Assembly (NCBI GenBank): GCA_023078685.1
Contig: JALGAS010000008.1
Span: forward strand, 434,001 to 498,000
Length of the DNA: 64,000 nt
Source of the DNA: Neopestalotiopsis rosae
Lineage: Eukaryota > Ascomycota > Sordariomycetes > Amphisphaeriales > Sporocadaceae
Direction of reading: 5' to 3'
Shown here: positions 33,712-50,980 of the stretch, piece after piece
Layout of the letters: each line of letters opens with the position of its first letter
Numbering within the stretch: position 1 is the stretch's first letter
Translations under genes and position numbers: made by a program
Notes under the pieces: generated by a model
Told to the model about the DNA's origin: nothing
The model's input: the letters and a program-made list of their open reading frames with translations, nothing else
The model's database searches: none

Positions 33712-34560
33712 GATTGTTTTTGAGAATGCAAACCAGTCACCTGTGCAGTTTAGAATAGGATTCAGTAGGAATTTTGCGACTCAGTTGCGACTGGTGACAC
33801 ATGTGAAGTAGGTGATGAGACGTGATAATCCAATGCATCTAGAACATATGGGGTTGCCATATATAGATCATGGCGAACAGTGCAGTGCAGTGCAGTGCTA
33901 CCTACGCCTGGTACCACATGCACCCTCCTCCAGCTGCACTCGACGTCATCTCGACGAATGTGGCCACTAGCTAGCCTAGACGTAATTGCCTTTTATACTT
34001 TGTGTTTCAGTGCAAGAGTCTGTCTACAAATATTAAACAACAGCGGGTGAATAACCGAAAGCATTAGGTCGGCAAAAAGCAGGGAAACCAAATATGTTCC
34101 TGACCCTCTGAAGTAATCGAGTTGAGAACGTCTATAGTCGACAGTCCAAGACCATGACAAGTACTCAATAGGAAGGGGTGGAAAGAAGAAGAGAAGGAGG
34201 ACGACGCAGACAGACCTAGGTTAAGTGATTGGTCCTTGTATGATTTGCGAATACCGGCACTCTATAGAGGAAATCACCGGCTCAGCCGGACCTTGCATTA
34301 GACAATGCCACCGCACTCGTGAAATCTATTGTTTTTTTTTAAAGCGCATACACATAGAAGTAGACCTTGGACGAGGTATGGTCCGAGTTGTGAATCATTC
34401 CTCATGCTTATAATCCATCGTCACTGTTGCCCATAGGGACCAACAGTGTAAGTATCATTCACAATCGCATGAACTCAACGCGGGGTCACCGCAAAAGTGG
34501 ACTTCCCATGAGAGAGATAATAATTATCGATAAGAGAATATCCTCCAACAATCTCAAAAA
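33712..34560. other. Intergenic, upstream of WW gene and tRNA-Met
   Basis: Holds the WW-gene promoter on its left. No coding frame is supported. A GTGCAGTGCAGTGCAGTGC run at about 33,878-33,899 is the only simple repeat. Confidence 0.55.
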
Positions 34561-34670
34561 GTCTTCGTGGCTCAGTTGGTTAGAGCGTCAGTCTCATATC
34601 ATATTACATATGACTTGATTGAAAACTTCAAGATATCTGAAGGTCGTGAGTTCGAGCCTCACCGAGGACA
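34561..34670 (+). tRNA. trnM(CAU): tRNA-Met(CAU), elongator type, with intron
   Basis: Complete cloverleaf. Acceptor stem GTCTTCG (34561-34567) pairs with CGAGGAC (34663-34669), the discriminator is A at 34,670, and D-arm GCTC/GAGC is present. The anticodon loop is CTCATAA with CAT at 34,595-34,597, and T-arm GTGAG-TTCGAGC-CTCAC. A 36-nt intron (34599-34634) lies at the canonical place after position 37. The spliced anticodon arm, TCAGTCTCATAATCTGA, equals that of yeast elongator tRNA-Met, which separates it from the initiator. A T-run follows at 34,675-34,679, a plausible Pol III terminator. No CCA is encoded, as normal in eukaryotes. Confidence 0.95.
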
Positions 34671-34674
34671 TTAA

Positions 34675-34679
34675 TTTTT
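34675..34679 (+). terminator. Pol III T-run after tRNA-Met
   Basis: Five consecutive T residues a few bases past the discriminator base, sufficient for RNA polymerase III termination. Confidence 0.6.
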
Positions 34680-38009
<3,330 letters not shown>

Positions 38010-39223
38010 GTCTACCGGTAGCTTACCCAGTTTGGTGAGTCGGTTGGTTTTTGGTCCGGGTTTGTAGCGTGTTGGTGAGAAGATATACACAAGCAAATGA
38101 AGACAAGGGGCCGGCTAAAATGATAGAAGCTTAGCGGGCGTCAAAAGAGATTTCGGATTTCCAAATGCTGCTATTTGCAAAGTTGCCATGCGTCGTGCTC
38201 CGTCTATGCTTGAGGGAAAAAACAACATAGACCTAATTTTTGGCATTGGCAATCAGACGGCTTTAAGCTTCTGCAATAAAGTACCCGCATTACACACTAT
38301 ACACATGCGCGTAGAGCGAACGTCTGTGTATGTTGGATGGTTAGTTTGCACAGCAGTGATACACGCTGCTATATGTGAGATGTACCGAGTAACTGCAATA
38401 CGTAAATATGCATGAGATTATCAGATGCAGCCAATTAATGCAGCACAGGACCAGGACTAGGACTTGGACTTGAGCAATCTCTACCCTTTCTTGGTGGGTC
38501 AGAATTCGAACTTGAGGCAGAAATTTGCTTCCCAAATAGTATACAAATCTATAGCTCGACAACCCCACCTGGGTAACGGTAATACATACTTAAGATTTCA
38601 GGCAAATACGTACATATCTATGCTCTCATTAATATGAACGCGCGATCGCTGTGAACACAGACCATACGAGAATGCAATTGAGGCCTCAGTGACACCTGCT
38701 GGTCCAATGATTGTATTGTGCAAATGGGCAACCTTGAAGGTAACTTGACGCAAGTAGAGTTGCACAAGACGTTTCTGGGACAGAAGCACAGTGAGATGGG
38801 CATGTATGATGGTATTTCTAGTCAAGGCAGTAAGATGTAGAAAATCGGCCTGGCTTCATAATCTTATGATCGAACGTACCGTAGTGCGATGTGAGGCAAC
38901 GGAGCCAGCATTGAAGGTAACTCGTACGTGATCAATTGGTAGTGGGCAAGTACGTAGATGGAATAGCATAATCGATCTTGCAATTAAGCAGTAGAGTGCA
39001 GATAAGAAACGGGTCCCCGGCCGTGCCCAGCACGAAAAACCAGCACGGCCGGACCCATCCCCCACTTTCATTGGCCGCTCTCCGTCAACCCTAGGGACCC
39101 CCACAGGATTTGAGGAAATTCTGCAATTTTTCCAGCTTGACCTTTCTCGAACTTGGGCTTTTCGAGAGATTCGCGACAACCACCACACCAACCGATCCAT
39201 CGAACCTCAAGACCACCGTCACA
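38010..39223. other. Intergenic, SEC23 3' region and RPL12 promoter
   Basis: The left part should hold the SEC23 3' untranslated region, the right part (about 39,000-39,223) the RPL12 promoter and short leader. No other gene supported. Confidence 0.55.
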
Positions 39224-40171
<948 letters not shown>

Positions 40172-42632
40172 ATTTGGGTAGATTGATGATCAAAAAAACG
40201 ATTTCCCTTGCCGCATCTTTCTAGGAGTTCAGGAAATGGCTTTACAATTAGGCCTCGCCGTCGACGAATAAAGGAATAAGCCAAAACCTGCTTCCGCTGC
40301 GTGTATAAGGTTCTCTGTTCCTCGCCCGCTGTTTGTTCTTTGATGCATCGCGCCTGTCCAATCCACTTCGCTTGGCCGCACCGAGCCTTCTAAATCCAAC
40401 CACCTTGCCACACTCTGAGATATACCCAGTTCTCCCATGGTTTTTCTCAATTTTATGTCAAGGAAGAAGAATGCAAACCACTTACTCACCGCAGCCACCA
40501 GTCTCATGACATATGGAGGTCGAGGTCCATCTTTTATGGTTCACATCACTCAATCCAGAAAGATAGCCAATTGTCAGCTTACTTTGTGGTTCCGTGTCAA
40601 CAAGCTCTGATTTTCTGGCATCATTTTGTGGGTGATTTGCTGCCGATTGACTTGATTCTTTTGATTGAGCCCATAACTCTCTCTATGATAAGTACTGCTT
40701 ATAAACCCGCGGACCGGCACTGTCTAGTCAAGTGCTGTAATTGAATCGCTAGGTAATCGCCACTGAGTCTCACTATAAAAAATGCCAGTAAACGTTAGAC
40801 TGTTTCACTGGACCGGTCAGTCGTGTTTATGTCAAGCCTTGTGATGAGGATGATAGTTTTCCACAATAATAAAATATGAGTCTAACGTCATCTCGCTCGT
40901 CATAGTATCATTGGAGTGTGAAGACGCATGAATACTGAACGCAGAACAACCAGGTCGGCGCAAGTTATGTTTGCCAGACGCAGTGTGTGCCAGACGTAGT
41001 GTGGACGACGGGGCAGTGGCCCGAAGCATGATGCTAAAGAGTCCGAGAAGCGAATCTTATGCGTAGTTAAATCATTCTCTCCGTTTCCTACCTGGACATC
41101 AAGAGGTACTTTGTGGGACGCACTCTACAATCCAGTGCTGGCAAATGGCCTTCCGTCGGATGGGGTATTTAGCTTCTGTGAAGACCCAGAAGTCGCCTCG
41201 ACATTGTGAGTGAGGTTAGGTAGTATTGGAAGGGTCATTGTCAGCAATCCTGATCCTCCTCCTGCAGTGTAGTCGGCCAAGCCCAACAGACGAGAACGCC
41301 ACACGGTTGCAGTGTGAGTGAGAGTCAGAGTATGTGTTCATTTTTCGTTCGGTCTAAAGAAACAATGCAGGTGAGCAGCCTTCGTTCAACTACAAGGTAT
41401 ACAAAGGTACAGACAGTGGTCTAACCTCTTGGTCACGGAATAAGCAAACGCTCCCCTCGTTTCTTCATATTGAAGGTAGGCTCTATCACATACGGGCGGG
41501 ATGAACGGTGCTGCCGCAAGCGGCTTCCACTGCAGCATGCAAGTTCCAACAGACCACATCTATTCATGGATACTTGATGCCCATGCCCGGCATATCCCAC
41601 GATCTACCATTGTCTGTTGCCTGGTATAACATGACTCTGGATCCTTTGTACACGCATTCTAACCAGGGCCGGACACACAAACATTAGAGATATCAAGCTT
41701 GTACACCCAATCCAGCCTACAAGCAAAAGAACAACAATACACATCTGGGCGGCAACTTGAACGTTTCTTGTTTTGCTTACGTTGTCGCATGCCCAAGCTC
41801 AAGCCCAAGCCCAAGCCCGCAAGCACATACGTATATATGCATGCAGGCATGGGGGATTTCTTAATGTAGGTGTGGTCAGCCCGAGACTAGGTACCTAGGT
41901 AAGCGTCCCTGGACTTACGAAATGGGGCACAAACACACACGCACACATACCTAGGTATACTGTAGTATACCCGTACCTATGAGAAGGTATTGTCATGTAC
42001 GATAGAAGCCTCATTGCCTTGTCAGGCCCAAAAAACCTACACGAGCACCCATCTACTCACGAAGCGCCAAACATATAACAGTCCAACAAATCAGCTACAA
42101 GACAAGCAGCGTCTGCTTCGTAGAAAGAAGACATGCACATATATGACGGCGTTTATCAGAACAGGTATTCTGATCCGTTGCTTCCGCCCGAGCTTGACAG
42201 CTGTGATCACCATCAATGCCGAGGAGTTAGCTGGGTGTCGTTAGGCTGGGTTGCTGTCTACCGAGTATGCATACCGACATGCAAAGGATATCACTTTGAG
42301 GTAGGCTCTGGCTGACTGGCTGACCTCGTCTGGTCTTCTCTGTGTGCCGCACTTGTCACATCCACCACCCTTGAAATAAGAGTTGCAGTGTTACCCGACC
42401 CATCCACAGGAATTGAAAGTTGCGCGCATATACCTACATATATGCATACATACAGACATAGACACGCACGCAACGAATACACGCTCTCTAACCCATACCC
42501 ACACACACACTCTCTCTCTCTCTCATACACGTTTATTCACAACGCACACGCCGCAATAATAACCTGGTCTAGGCATCAGACATGTAGAGAGTTCTACTGT
42601 GTACTGTTTATGTGACTTTGGGGATCTCGACT

Positions 42633-42655
42633 CCCCCCCCCCCCCCCCCCCCCCC
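42633..42655. repeat. Poly-C run (23)
   Basis: Uninterrupted run of 23 C in non-coding DNA. Length may be affected by sequencing error. Confidence 0.85.
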
Positions 42656-42860
42656 TACCGGGGTTGATAGATCCCTGCCGCAGCTGGTCAGCGCCAGGCG
42701 CAACGCCCCAGTTGAGCCATGGCGTGTAACTTCTCATGGCCGTTGAAGCAGCGAGCCTATCATGGACACTGATTCGACGCCCACTCAAAGCCACTCCACT
42801 CCACCGAGCAGCGCACCGAAATGAGCCACTTTGTCAATTGCTGTGACCAACATTGATGAA

Positions 42861-42888
42861 TGTCTGTCTGTCTGTCTGTCTGTCTGTG
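42861..42888. repeat. TGTC tetranucleotide repeat
   Basis: About seven tandem TGTC units. Confidence 0.9.
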
Positions 42889-45800
42889 TACAAGACATTA
42901 GTGTAGGTAGGTGCGTCTACTGCCTTTGCATAGTATACATTGGAACAGATTGGAATAGAATATGGTAGTAGCCCGCTGATGGTGTTTGAGTATTATTTCC
43001 ATGCAGACCCAACCGCATCAGAGTTTAATAGTGTCCATTGTCATGTCGAAAAAAAGTGAGGCCAGGTCAGAAACACGGATGATGAGGACGGTCTTTGGCG
43101 AATGAAACGTCTTCGCGAAAGGGTACGCGGTACGTCTAGCGCAGTGTGCAGTCATTGAAGTCCAGTGTGGTGCGCCATGCACAAGGTAGGAGCGTCTAGT
43201 GTGCATGTATTACCCAGCTAACCTTGTACATTGGCTGCTGTTATGGACGCGCTAGTAGCCCTGCAGGAACCAAACCCTGTCCACTGAGGGGGCGGGCGGC
43301 GCCATGGCAGGCTCCATCTACCACACTTGCCGGGGTACTACTGCTACGCTACTCTGTCCCAAGTACTACATATGATCTACCCATCTCACCTCAACTGCGC
43401 CGCCTGGGGACTGAGGAATTGAACATTGGAATGCCGGGCCCTTCTTCTCGTCGGGCACTTTACAGCTGTCCTTTGTCTGCATTAACACAAGCAAAGCTCC
43501 ATGCCGGATGTGATCCTTTTTCATCCTGCTACGGTAGCTCGGCAGCTTGCTAAACGGAGTTGGGCCTCCTCAGACTGCCCATACTATGTAACCTTAGTAT
43601 AGTACAAACCAGCAGCACACTTGGGGTTGCTCGCTACTTATGCTCCGGCGCTTCAAGATATAAACGAATGTGCATGGGTCCGCATTGTCATTGAATCATA
43701 TATATTCATACTGACACATTTTCCGACAAAAACATGTTATGTCATAGGGGAAATCAGCATCACTGTATGCTACATAAACCATGGCGACAAATACAAAATA
43801 TGACTGACTGACGGATTATTTCTTCTAGCCCGCGTATACCTACAGTCATGTACAGCTCGAGGTTAGTAAATGTGTGACGGGGTGGGCTCCTTCCCGGCTC
43901 CTCGCTTGCCGAGCGGGCCCCCTTCTCCCCTTTTGTGTTGCCCCCCGGTCCTTGGGCTCCTCCCGTTGTGAAGTTTGCTCTGGCAATGAGAGGTGCAATT
44001 AGGCAATAATCAATGAGAGAAGGTATTCAGCGTGTAAGAGCTGAACAAGGTCGAAGAGAGAAAGAGAGCACGAGCACAACGTGAGAGAGGCAAGACAGGG
44101 CCGAGATGCTGGAGGCCGATGCAGGGAAAGCCACCCACTCGAATACCGTTGTTGACCATAACGTATTGTGGGCAGGAATTGCAACTCAGGTTACTTTACT
44201 TATATGTAATTCATCATCTCTGCAAGTGCGAATGCAAATACTAGTTGACAGTCATTGAGGCGAGTATTACCCCAGATAATGCAACGGCTGCATTGCATAG
44301 CCTGTCTACAGGCCAAAGCATGCTAAGCTTAACCTACATACTTTATACATGAATTCGACAATACGCCCACGTTCCAGGTAGGTTGGGCAGGGCTAGTACA
44401 TATGAATGACTGATCACTTACGACAACAAGTCTTGTGGATGCTGTTTATCAAGTCACTTCCTAGCGATACGCTCGCAAGTGTTAGGCAAGCAACACAAGT
44501 AATGCAGAAGAATACAACTATGGTAAATTCTGGATACGGGATCCACGTAATTCGCGCTACAGAGTACATATCTAGGTTAGGTACCTACTGAATATACTTA
44601 TTACGGCAGCTCGAGTGCCACTGTCTGTCTGCATTCAATAGACAGTAATAATTCATGCTGGCTGCGATCAATCACTGCTCCTCATACCTTATACCCTGTC
44701 GCTTGATGTCCATCAATTCCTATTCCTTCGGCCCTCGTCACCCCACCACCACTACCACACGATCCAGCGACCCGAAATCAATCTCCCATTTTTAGCACGT
44801 CCCAGGTCCTGATCCACACATCATCGAGGTAGCACCTTGCAGGTAACTTGTCTGCTGTTCCATGGTTCAAAACCCGAGAGAGACTGTGAGAAGAAAGTAC
44901 ATGAATCAAGAGGCGACAGATTGAGGGTCCATAAGAAGTATATAGCATGAGAAAGAGAGCATGATCAAGAGTCGAAAATGCGTGCGAATGCTTCTATTGC
45001 GAGGCAGCACGGGCACACTGGACAGCAGCCCGGCAGTCTCTTATACATGTCAAAAACCCCAAGGTTTGATGCAATGTATGTACCTACCTGCTCGGGTACG
45101 CTAAAGTCTGTGCAAGTGGGTAGGAAGACGTGCTAAAAGTACCTACCTGAAGTTACCTAAATCTAAACTATCCCATAACGCCTGCCTCTGGCCTCTATTT
45201 TTTTCTCTTCTCTTTCCCTCATGACCACCTGGGCACCCCACGCCCCGAACCAGCTAAATGTTGCCGGCCAGCCACTAATAACTACTACAACTCCACTACG
45301 ACGACTACACTACCTGAACCAGTTTTCCGTCGAACCGAAGAAAGAAGATATCGAAAACTCAACATCATATCTCCAACTCACCACAACACCGTTATACTGC
45401 CTTTGGCCTCAAGGTGTTTGCGGCGTTGTCTGGTCTTAGATCTATCTGTTTGTTGCGCATCCACCACAGCGCTTATCCTCTGTATTGCGACAGCCGTCTC
45501 TCATTTTTTATTTTATTTTTCCGACCACCATTCATCTCCGCCGATCGAGACAGTCGACTCACACAGCCCGCATCTCGCTCGCTCGCTCTCTCTCTCCTCT
45601 CTCTTCTCTCTCTCCAACCCGCCCATTCCTGTGATAGAACTGAGCCTCTCTCCCGTATCGCCCTTCCCTCTCGCCACTTCTCTCTCACCAGGACGACGCT
45701 TTGCTATTCATATTCGCCGTCGCTCTCTTTCTGTCGCGCACGCTCCTTCTATAGTCCAAGGCACAGTATCGTTGTGTCTCGTATGTTTTATGCCTGTCTG

Positions 45801-46043
45801 TACCGCGTAGACTGAGACGCACCGCAATCCGAGAGGGCAGCGACACCTCAGAAGTCGAAGAGACACCAGTGTAGAGAAAGATCCCGCCACGTCTCGCTTC
45901 TGGCCCCGTGAGGCCTCACCGGAAACTTCTCTGGGCCTCCAAATGCATCCTACCTCCCCTCCGCCCAGCCGTGCTTGATCGGCAGGCTATGACGAGGCCG
46001 CTCACTCGTTCGCACTCCTTTGACGACGACGGCCGTTGCGTAA

Positions 46044-49000
46044 ATGCTGCCTCTAGTCCAGGTGCACCAGGCGGTGCCGATGCCGAACCCGAACCCGTTC
46101 GAGACGAACCCTTCTTTTCGGCAGCAGTCTTATGCTTACCACAACCAGTTTGATCAGGGCCCCAAACATGGCCTTCTTGCACAACACCGTGCTTTTCCGA
46201 TCCGTGCCTCGCAGCCGCCGCACGCGGGCCACTTGTCTCGCGGCCACGATCCAAAGGAAAACTACTTGAGGAGGAAGACACCAAATGGAATTATAGACGC
46301 CGCGTACGATGGCACGCACGCGCAACTTGCTACGGGACCACCGCCCCTCAAGCATATGATTCTTTCGGGCGCCGCGAGCCTGTCCTCAACCCCAGCTGCT
46401 GCCTCTACCAACTATGACTTTGCTGCGGCTGGCCAGCCGGCCTGGCTGCCGCCCGGGGCTGCCTTGGCAACTGGCTTTTCCGAGCCAAGAGGCTTCAACA
46501 CGACCGATATGAACTCTTTTGCTTATGATATGAACTGGCGTCAAGGGCTCGATCACGGCATGAGGCCCGCCATGGCTGTCGATGCTGCGCCAAACGTCCC
46601 CTCGGGTGCCTACTATCCATATAACAACTCGCTTCGCATCCCCGCCGTCATACAACCAAACTATCAGCAGTCTCCTGGGCCTACCATATTTAACAATGGT
46701 GGCATGGCTCCTCCTCAAGCGTGGCCAGAGATGAACGCTCACGGGCTGGAAGCTACTGCGTTTGGCATTCATGCACATCAGTATATGCATGCACAAGTCC
46801 CCCATCCAGGAACGCCAATGTTCCAGGCGCTTGGGCATAATTTTCGACCAGGTCTCGTCCAGAATAACCTTCAAACGCCTGCGCAAAGGCTAGAGTCTTT
46901 GACCCTCGACCCATCTGGGTACAATGGATCAGGATCGCGCATGTCTGTTTCATCAAACCCCGTTGGGTTTCGCGAAAAGGCTCTTGCGAATGCCCATCGA
47001 ACATATGTCGACTTATTGGCCCACTTACATGCTCACAGGAAGTCGGCTTCGGCTCGCTCATCAGGTCGCTCGTCCTCCAAGATGATCATCTACCCAAAGG
47101 TTCCATCTGTTCCAAAGCAAAATACCTCGACCTATGGCCGACACCGATCCTTCGGTCATGCAAACTCACTCCAGCACATGACGTCGCCAGTTTCGCAGCT
47201 ACCTCGTGGTCATGGTGGATCTTTTGATCCTATGTTGATGAATGGAGCTGCTGGGCATGTTACAAGACTGGGAGAGATGCACAACGCCCCATATCATCAA
47301 ATGTCCCATGGTGGCCCCGTCACTTACCAAGCAGCCGGGCTACAGCGTCCCATGACTGGCGGCTCACCAGTTCATAGTGCTATGGCAGCTGCAAATGTGC
47401 TGCACCATTTGTGTGAACAAAGCGACTGGCAATGGGTTGATGGTATGCTCTTGGGGGGTTGTCTATACTATGGACTCGAGAAGTACGAAGAGGCTCTTGA
47501 GTGGTTTGCTCGGGTCTTGGTCGTCGACAAAGGGTAAGTTCAGTGGCCGAATGACATTAGCCAGCAATTACGCTGCATTGTACTAACGTGCCCCCAGTCA
47601 TGTCGAAGCGTTGTGCAACAAGGGCGCAACACTATACTGTCTGCACCGGAACAATGAAGCAGAGGAGCACTGGCTTGAAGCTGTTAAACAGAAGCCAAGC
47701 TATCTGGATGCCGTCGAGCATCTTGTCGGACTTCTCTGCTCGGCACAGCGCAGCCGCGAGGCAGTCGGAATCATCAGCAGCGTGCAACGTGCACTGCGGA
47801 TTTACGACCAACCCAATGCAGGCCATTCAAGGAGCATGCAAGGGACGGACTCGAGCGCTTCCACGACGGAAGATATACCCACTGATGCGGCGATCGTAGA
47901 TTATGTGGTGACTCGAGAGTCTGTTCCTCCTTCCGCCCAGCCCGGTTTCGGCTCGAGTGGTTATCGGGTCCCGGGAAGCGAGAATGGGCGGATGGTTGCT
48001 TTGGTTCATGCCAAGGGCAACATGCTTTACGCATTGAAGGAAATTGATAGGGCGTCCGAGGCCTTTGAGGAAGCAGTGCTCATCAGCGCTGGAAGAGGGA
48101 TCAAGTGCGTCCAAACCTTGATAGACAGGATACATTATGTCCTTGCCCCACGAGACACGAATACGCTTCTCGGCCATGGTCAGCGGATCATTCCTCCAGG
48201 GCCTCTTCTGCTACCGCCCGAAAAAGCAAGGCATACGGCTCAACTCGTTTTCACCAATAACGGAGAGCTGCCTGGCTTGCATTTCGTCCCGAATGGAGTC
48301 TCCAAGAAGTCCGCGATCTCTACGACGAGCAATTCCTTGCTATCCTTGGCCAAAATATTCCAGGATGGCATGTCTCATGGCGGACTGATCCAAGCTCGTA
48401 TGAGACAGCCGCCCGGTGTCGGTGATATCCTGGCCCTATACTATCTGTCGCTCTCGCTGTCGGAAAGCCCCTCGACAGCCAACAATGTGGGCATACTTCT
48501 TGCTAGTGTCCAGCAGTCTGCAATCCCCCAATCTCAAGTTGTGGGAGAAAGCGCAGCGGCGACATACTCTATCCCGGGCATAGTCCCGGGTAGTGGCCTT
48601 GACCTGGCACTGGCATACTACAAATATGGCCTGGAACTTGACAATAAGCATGTCCACCTTCATACCAATCTGGGGAGTCTTCTCAAAGATGTAGGACAGC
48701 TTGATATGGCCATCGGTCTGTACGAGCAGGCCGTGAAATGCGATGGCAACTTTGACATTGCACTGACGAATCTGGCCAATGCCGTCAAGGATCGTGGCCG
48801 GATCAACGATGCTGTCATGTATTACAAGCGTGCCGTGCAAGCCAATCCGAATTTTGCCGAAGCTGTATGCGGACTCTCGACGGCTTTGAACTCAGTCTGC
48901 GACTGGCGCGACCGTGGTGGCATTGTCTTTCCAGGTTATAAATATGATCGTTGGCATGTCGACGCGGATGGTATGCTGCAGGATGCCAAGAACACGTGTG

Positions 49001-50980
49001 CCAATTTTGGCTTGGTGAGCCGCGTGGGCGATATCGTTAGCAGGCAGCTGGGTGAATCGTCACATTGGGGAGCTGGTTTGCTGAGAAACGGCACACTCGA
49101 GACCATTGTAGCACAGCTGCGCGCTGCTGGTGCAGGCCGGACTGATGGTGAGCTCAACCTCGAGATGGAGGTTCAGAAATGGGCAGGGCGTCCCTGGGAA
49201 GGATCTCGGCTGCTGCGTCTATTGGAGCGTTCCATCAAAGCAACAACCCGTCTTTGGTACCGCGACCAATACATTCATGGACGAGTTTCTGAAGCTGGAT
49301 ATCCTCGACCGCGCGTCCCAGCCTCGCTGACGGTGCCATCTGCGCCCACTGTCTTGCCGTTCCACACCTTTACGTGTCCCCTGAGTGCAAAGGATATTCG
49401 CATGATATCCCAGCGCAACGCCTTGCGTATTTCGTGCTCGACTTTGCGGTCCCCATGGCTGCCCAACTCGGTGTATCCCCCGCCAGCTCCGCCGCAACCA
49501 CATCTCAATATTGGTTATGTATCATCCGACTTCAATAATCATCCGCTGGCTCACCTGTAAGTAGTCTGTTCCCAACGAAAGAAAAAAAAAGTTGCTGACT
49601 TGTCTCCGTTAGAATGCAATCTGTCTTCGGCATGCATGACATCACTCGCGCAAAAGCATTTTGCTACGCAACTACTGCTAGTGATCGGTCTACGCACCGC
49701 GAACAAATCGAGCGGGAGGCACCCGTCTTCCATGATGCCAGCGGCTGGTCTACTGAACGGCTTGTGGATCAGATCGTGAAAGACGGAATACACATCCTGG
49801 TCAACCTCAACGGGTACACGCGTGGCGCTCGCAATGAGATTTTTGCAGCACGGCCCGCACCCATCCAGATGTCCTTTATGGGATTTGCCGGCACGCTCGG
49901 GGCCGAGTGGTGCGATTATCTCCTTGCTGACGAGACAGCCATTCCAACGTCGACACTGCGGCCTGTCAGGAGCAATATCAGCCTCGAGGATGTGTTCCGC
50001 GACGAGGAGTCAGCGGAGGAGGAGGATTGGATGTACTCGGAGAACATCATCTTCTGCCGCGACACTTTTTTCTGTTGCGATCACGCTCAGTCCAGCGGAG
50101 CCGAGGAAAGAGGCATCACCTGGGAACAAGAATTATCTCGAAGGTGGAAAATGCGCAAAGAACTTTTCCCAAATCTCCCAGATGACGCCGTCATCCTCGG
50201 CAACTTCAATCAACTCTACAAGGTAAGTTCATGAAATTGAGAGATGAACAAATTTCATAAACTTCTTCTGCTCAAGGACAAGTATTCTTTCTAACCCGTC
50301 TTATGTAGATTGATCCCGCGACTTTCAGGTCGTGGCTGCGAATTCTCTCCAACGTGCCCAAGGCGGTGCTCTGGCTCCTACGATTTCCAGAGTTGGGCGA
50401 GAACAATCTCCGAAGGACGGCGAGGCAGTGGGCTAGCGAGGAGGTCGCTTCCCGCATCATCTTTACAGATGTCGCGCCAAAGCAGCAGCACATCTCCAGG
50501 GCTCGTGTCTGTGACCTGTTCCTAGACACCCCCGAATGTAACGCCCACACAACGGCGGCGGATTGTTTGTGGTCGAGCACCCCGCTGCTAACATTGCCGA
50601 GGTATCCTTACAAGATGTGCTCACGTATGGCGGCTTCTATTCTCAAGGGAGCGCTGCCCAAGGGTGCAGAAGGTACAAGGGCTGCCGAGGAGCTGATAGC
50701 TGAGGACGAGGACGACTATGAAGCTCTCGCTACAAGGCTCGCCGGCGGTCTCAGCTACAAATTGACCAATCGTTCGTACGGAGAAGGCCAGGGACGACTG
50801 GCTGAGTTGCGCAAGATTTTATTCGATGCCAAATGGACCTGCGCCCTCTTTGACACCGCAAGATGGGTCAGAGACCTGGAAGATGCATATCACGAGGCAT
50901 GGCGCCGTTGGGTCTGTGGAGAGGCAGGCGACATATATCTGTCCGATGTTGAGACGGGATTCAAGGTTGAGGGCGGATGA
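46044..50980 (+). CDS. GT41 O-GlcNAc-transferase-like protein with TPR repeats
   Basis: Fungal relative of animal and plant OGT, which transfers N-acetylglucosamine from UDP-GlcNAc to Ser/Thr of nuclear and cytoplasmic proteins. Four exons: 46044-47533, 47598-49556, 49613-50222 and 50309-50980. Introns are 64, 56 and 86 nt, GT-AG, giving 1576 aa. A TAA codon lies in frame directly before the start ATG. Residues 1 to about 450 are low complexity with no known domain. TPR-like repeats lie at about 475-560 and 830-940 (for example GSLLKDVGQLDMAIGLYEQA). The catalytic part begins near 1130: NIGYVSSDFNNHPLAHLMQS, carrying the histidine pair that matches human OGT's SSDFGNHPTSHLMQS, then ILVNLNGYTRGARNEI. 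NQLYK|IDP contains Lys1353, equivalent to human OGT Lys842. HTTAADCLWSSTPLLTLPR follows. The intervening domain is shorter than in animals. Substrates in filamentous fungi are unknown. Confidence 0.92.

Larger units (their letters stand above)
40172..46043. other. 5.9-kb gene-free interval before the GT41 gene
   Basis: No gene supported. Contains a 23-base C run (42,633-42,655), a TGTC repeat (42,861-42,888), two TACCTAGGTA palindromes (41,892-41,901 and 41,948-41,957), a TACAGAGTA (44,558-44,566) and a pyrimidine-rich tract (about 45,570-45,720) that probably belongs to the leader of the GT41 gene. Short frames on either strand lack domain or splice support. Confidence 0.55.
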
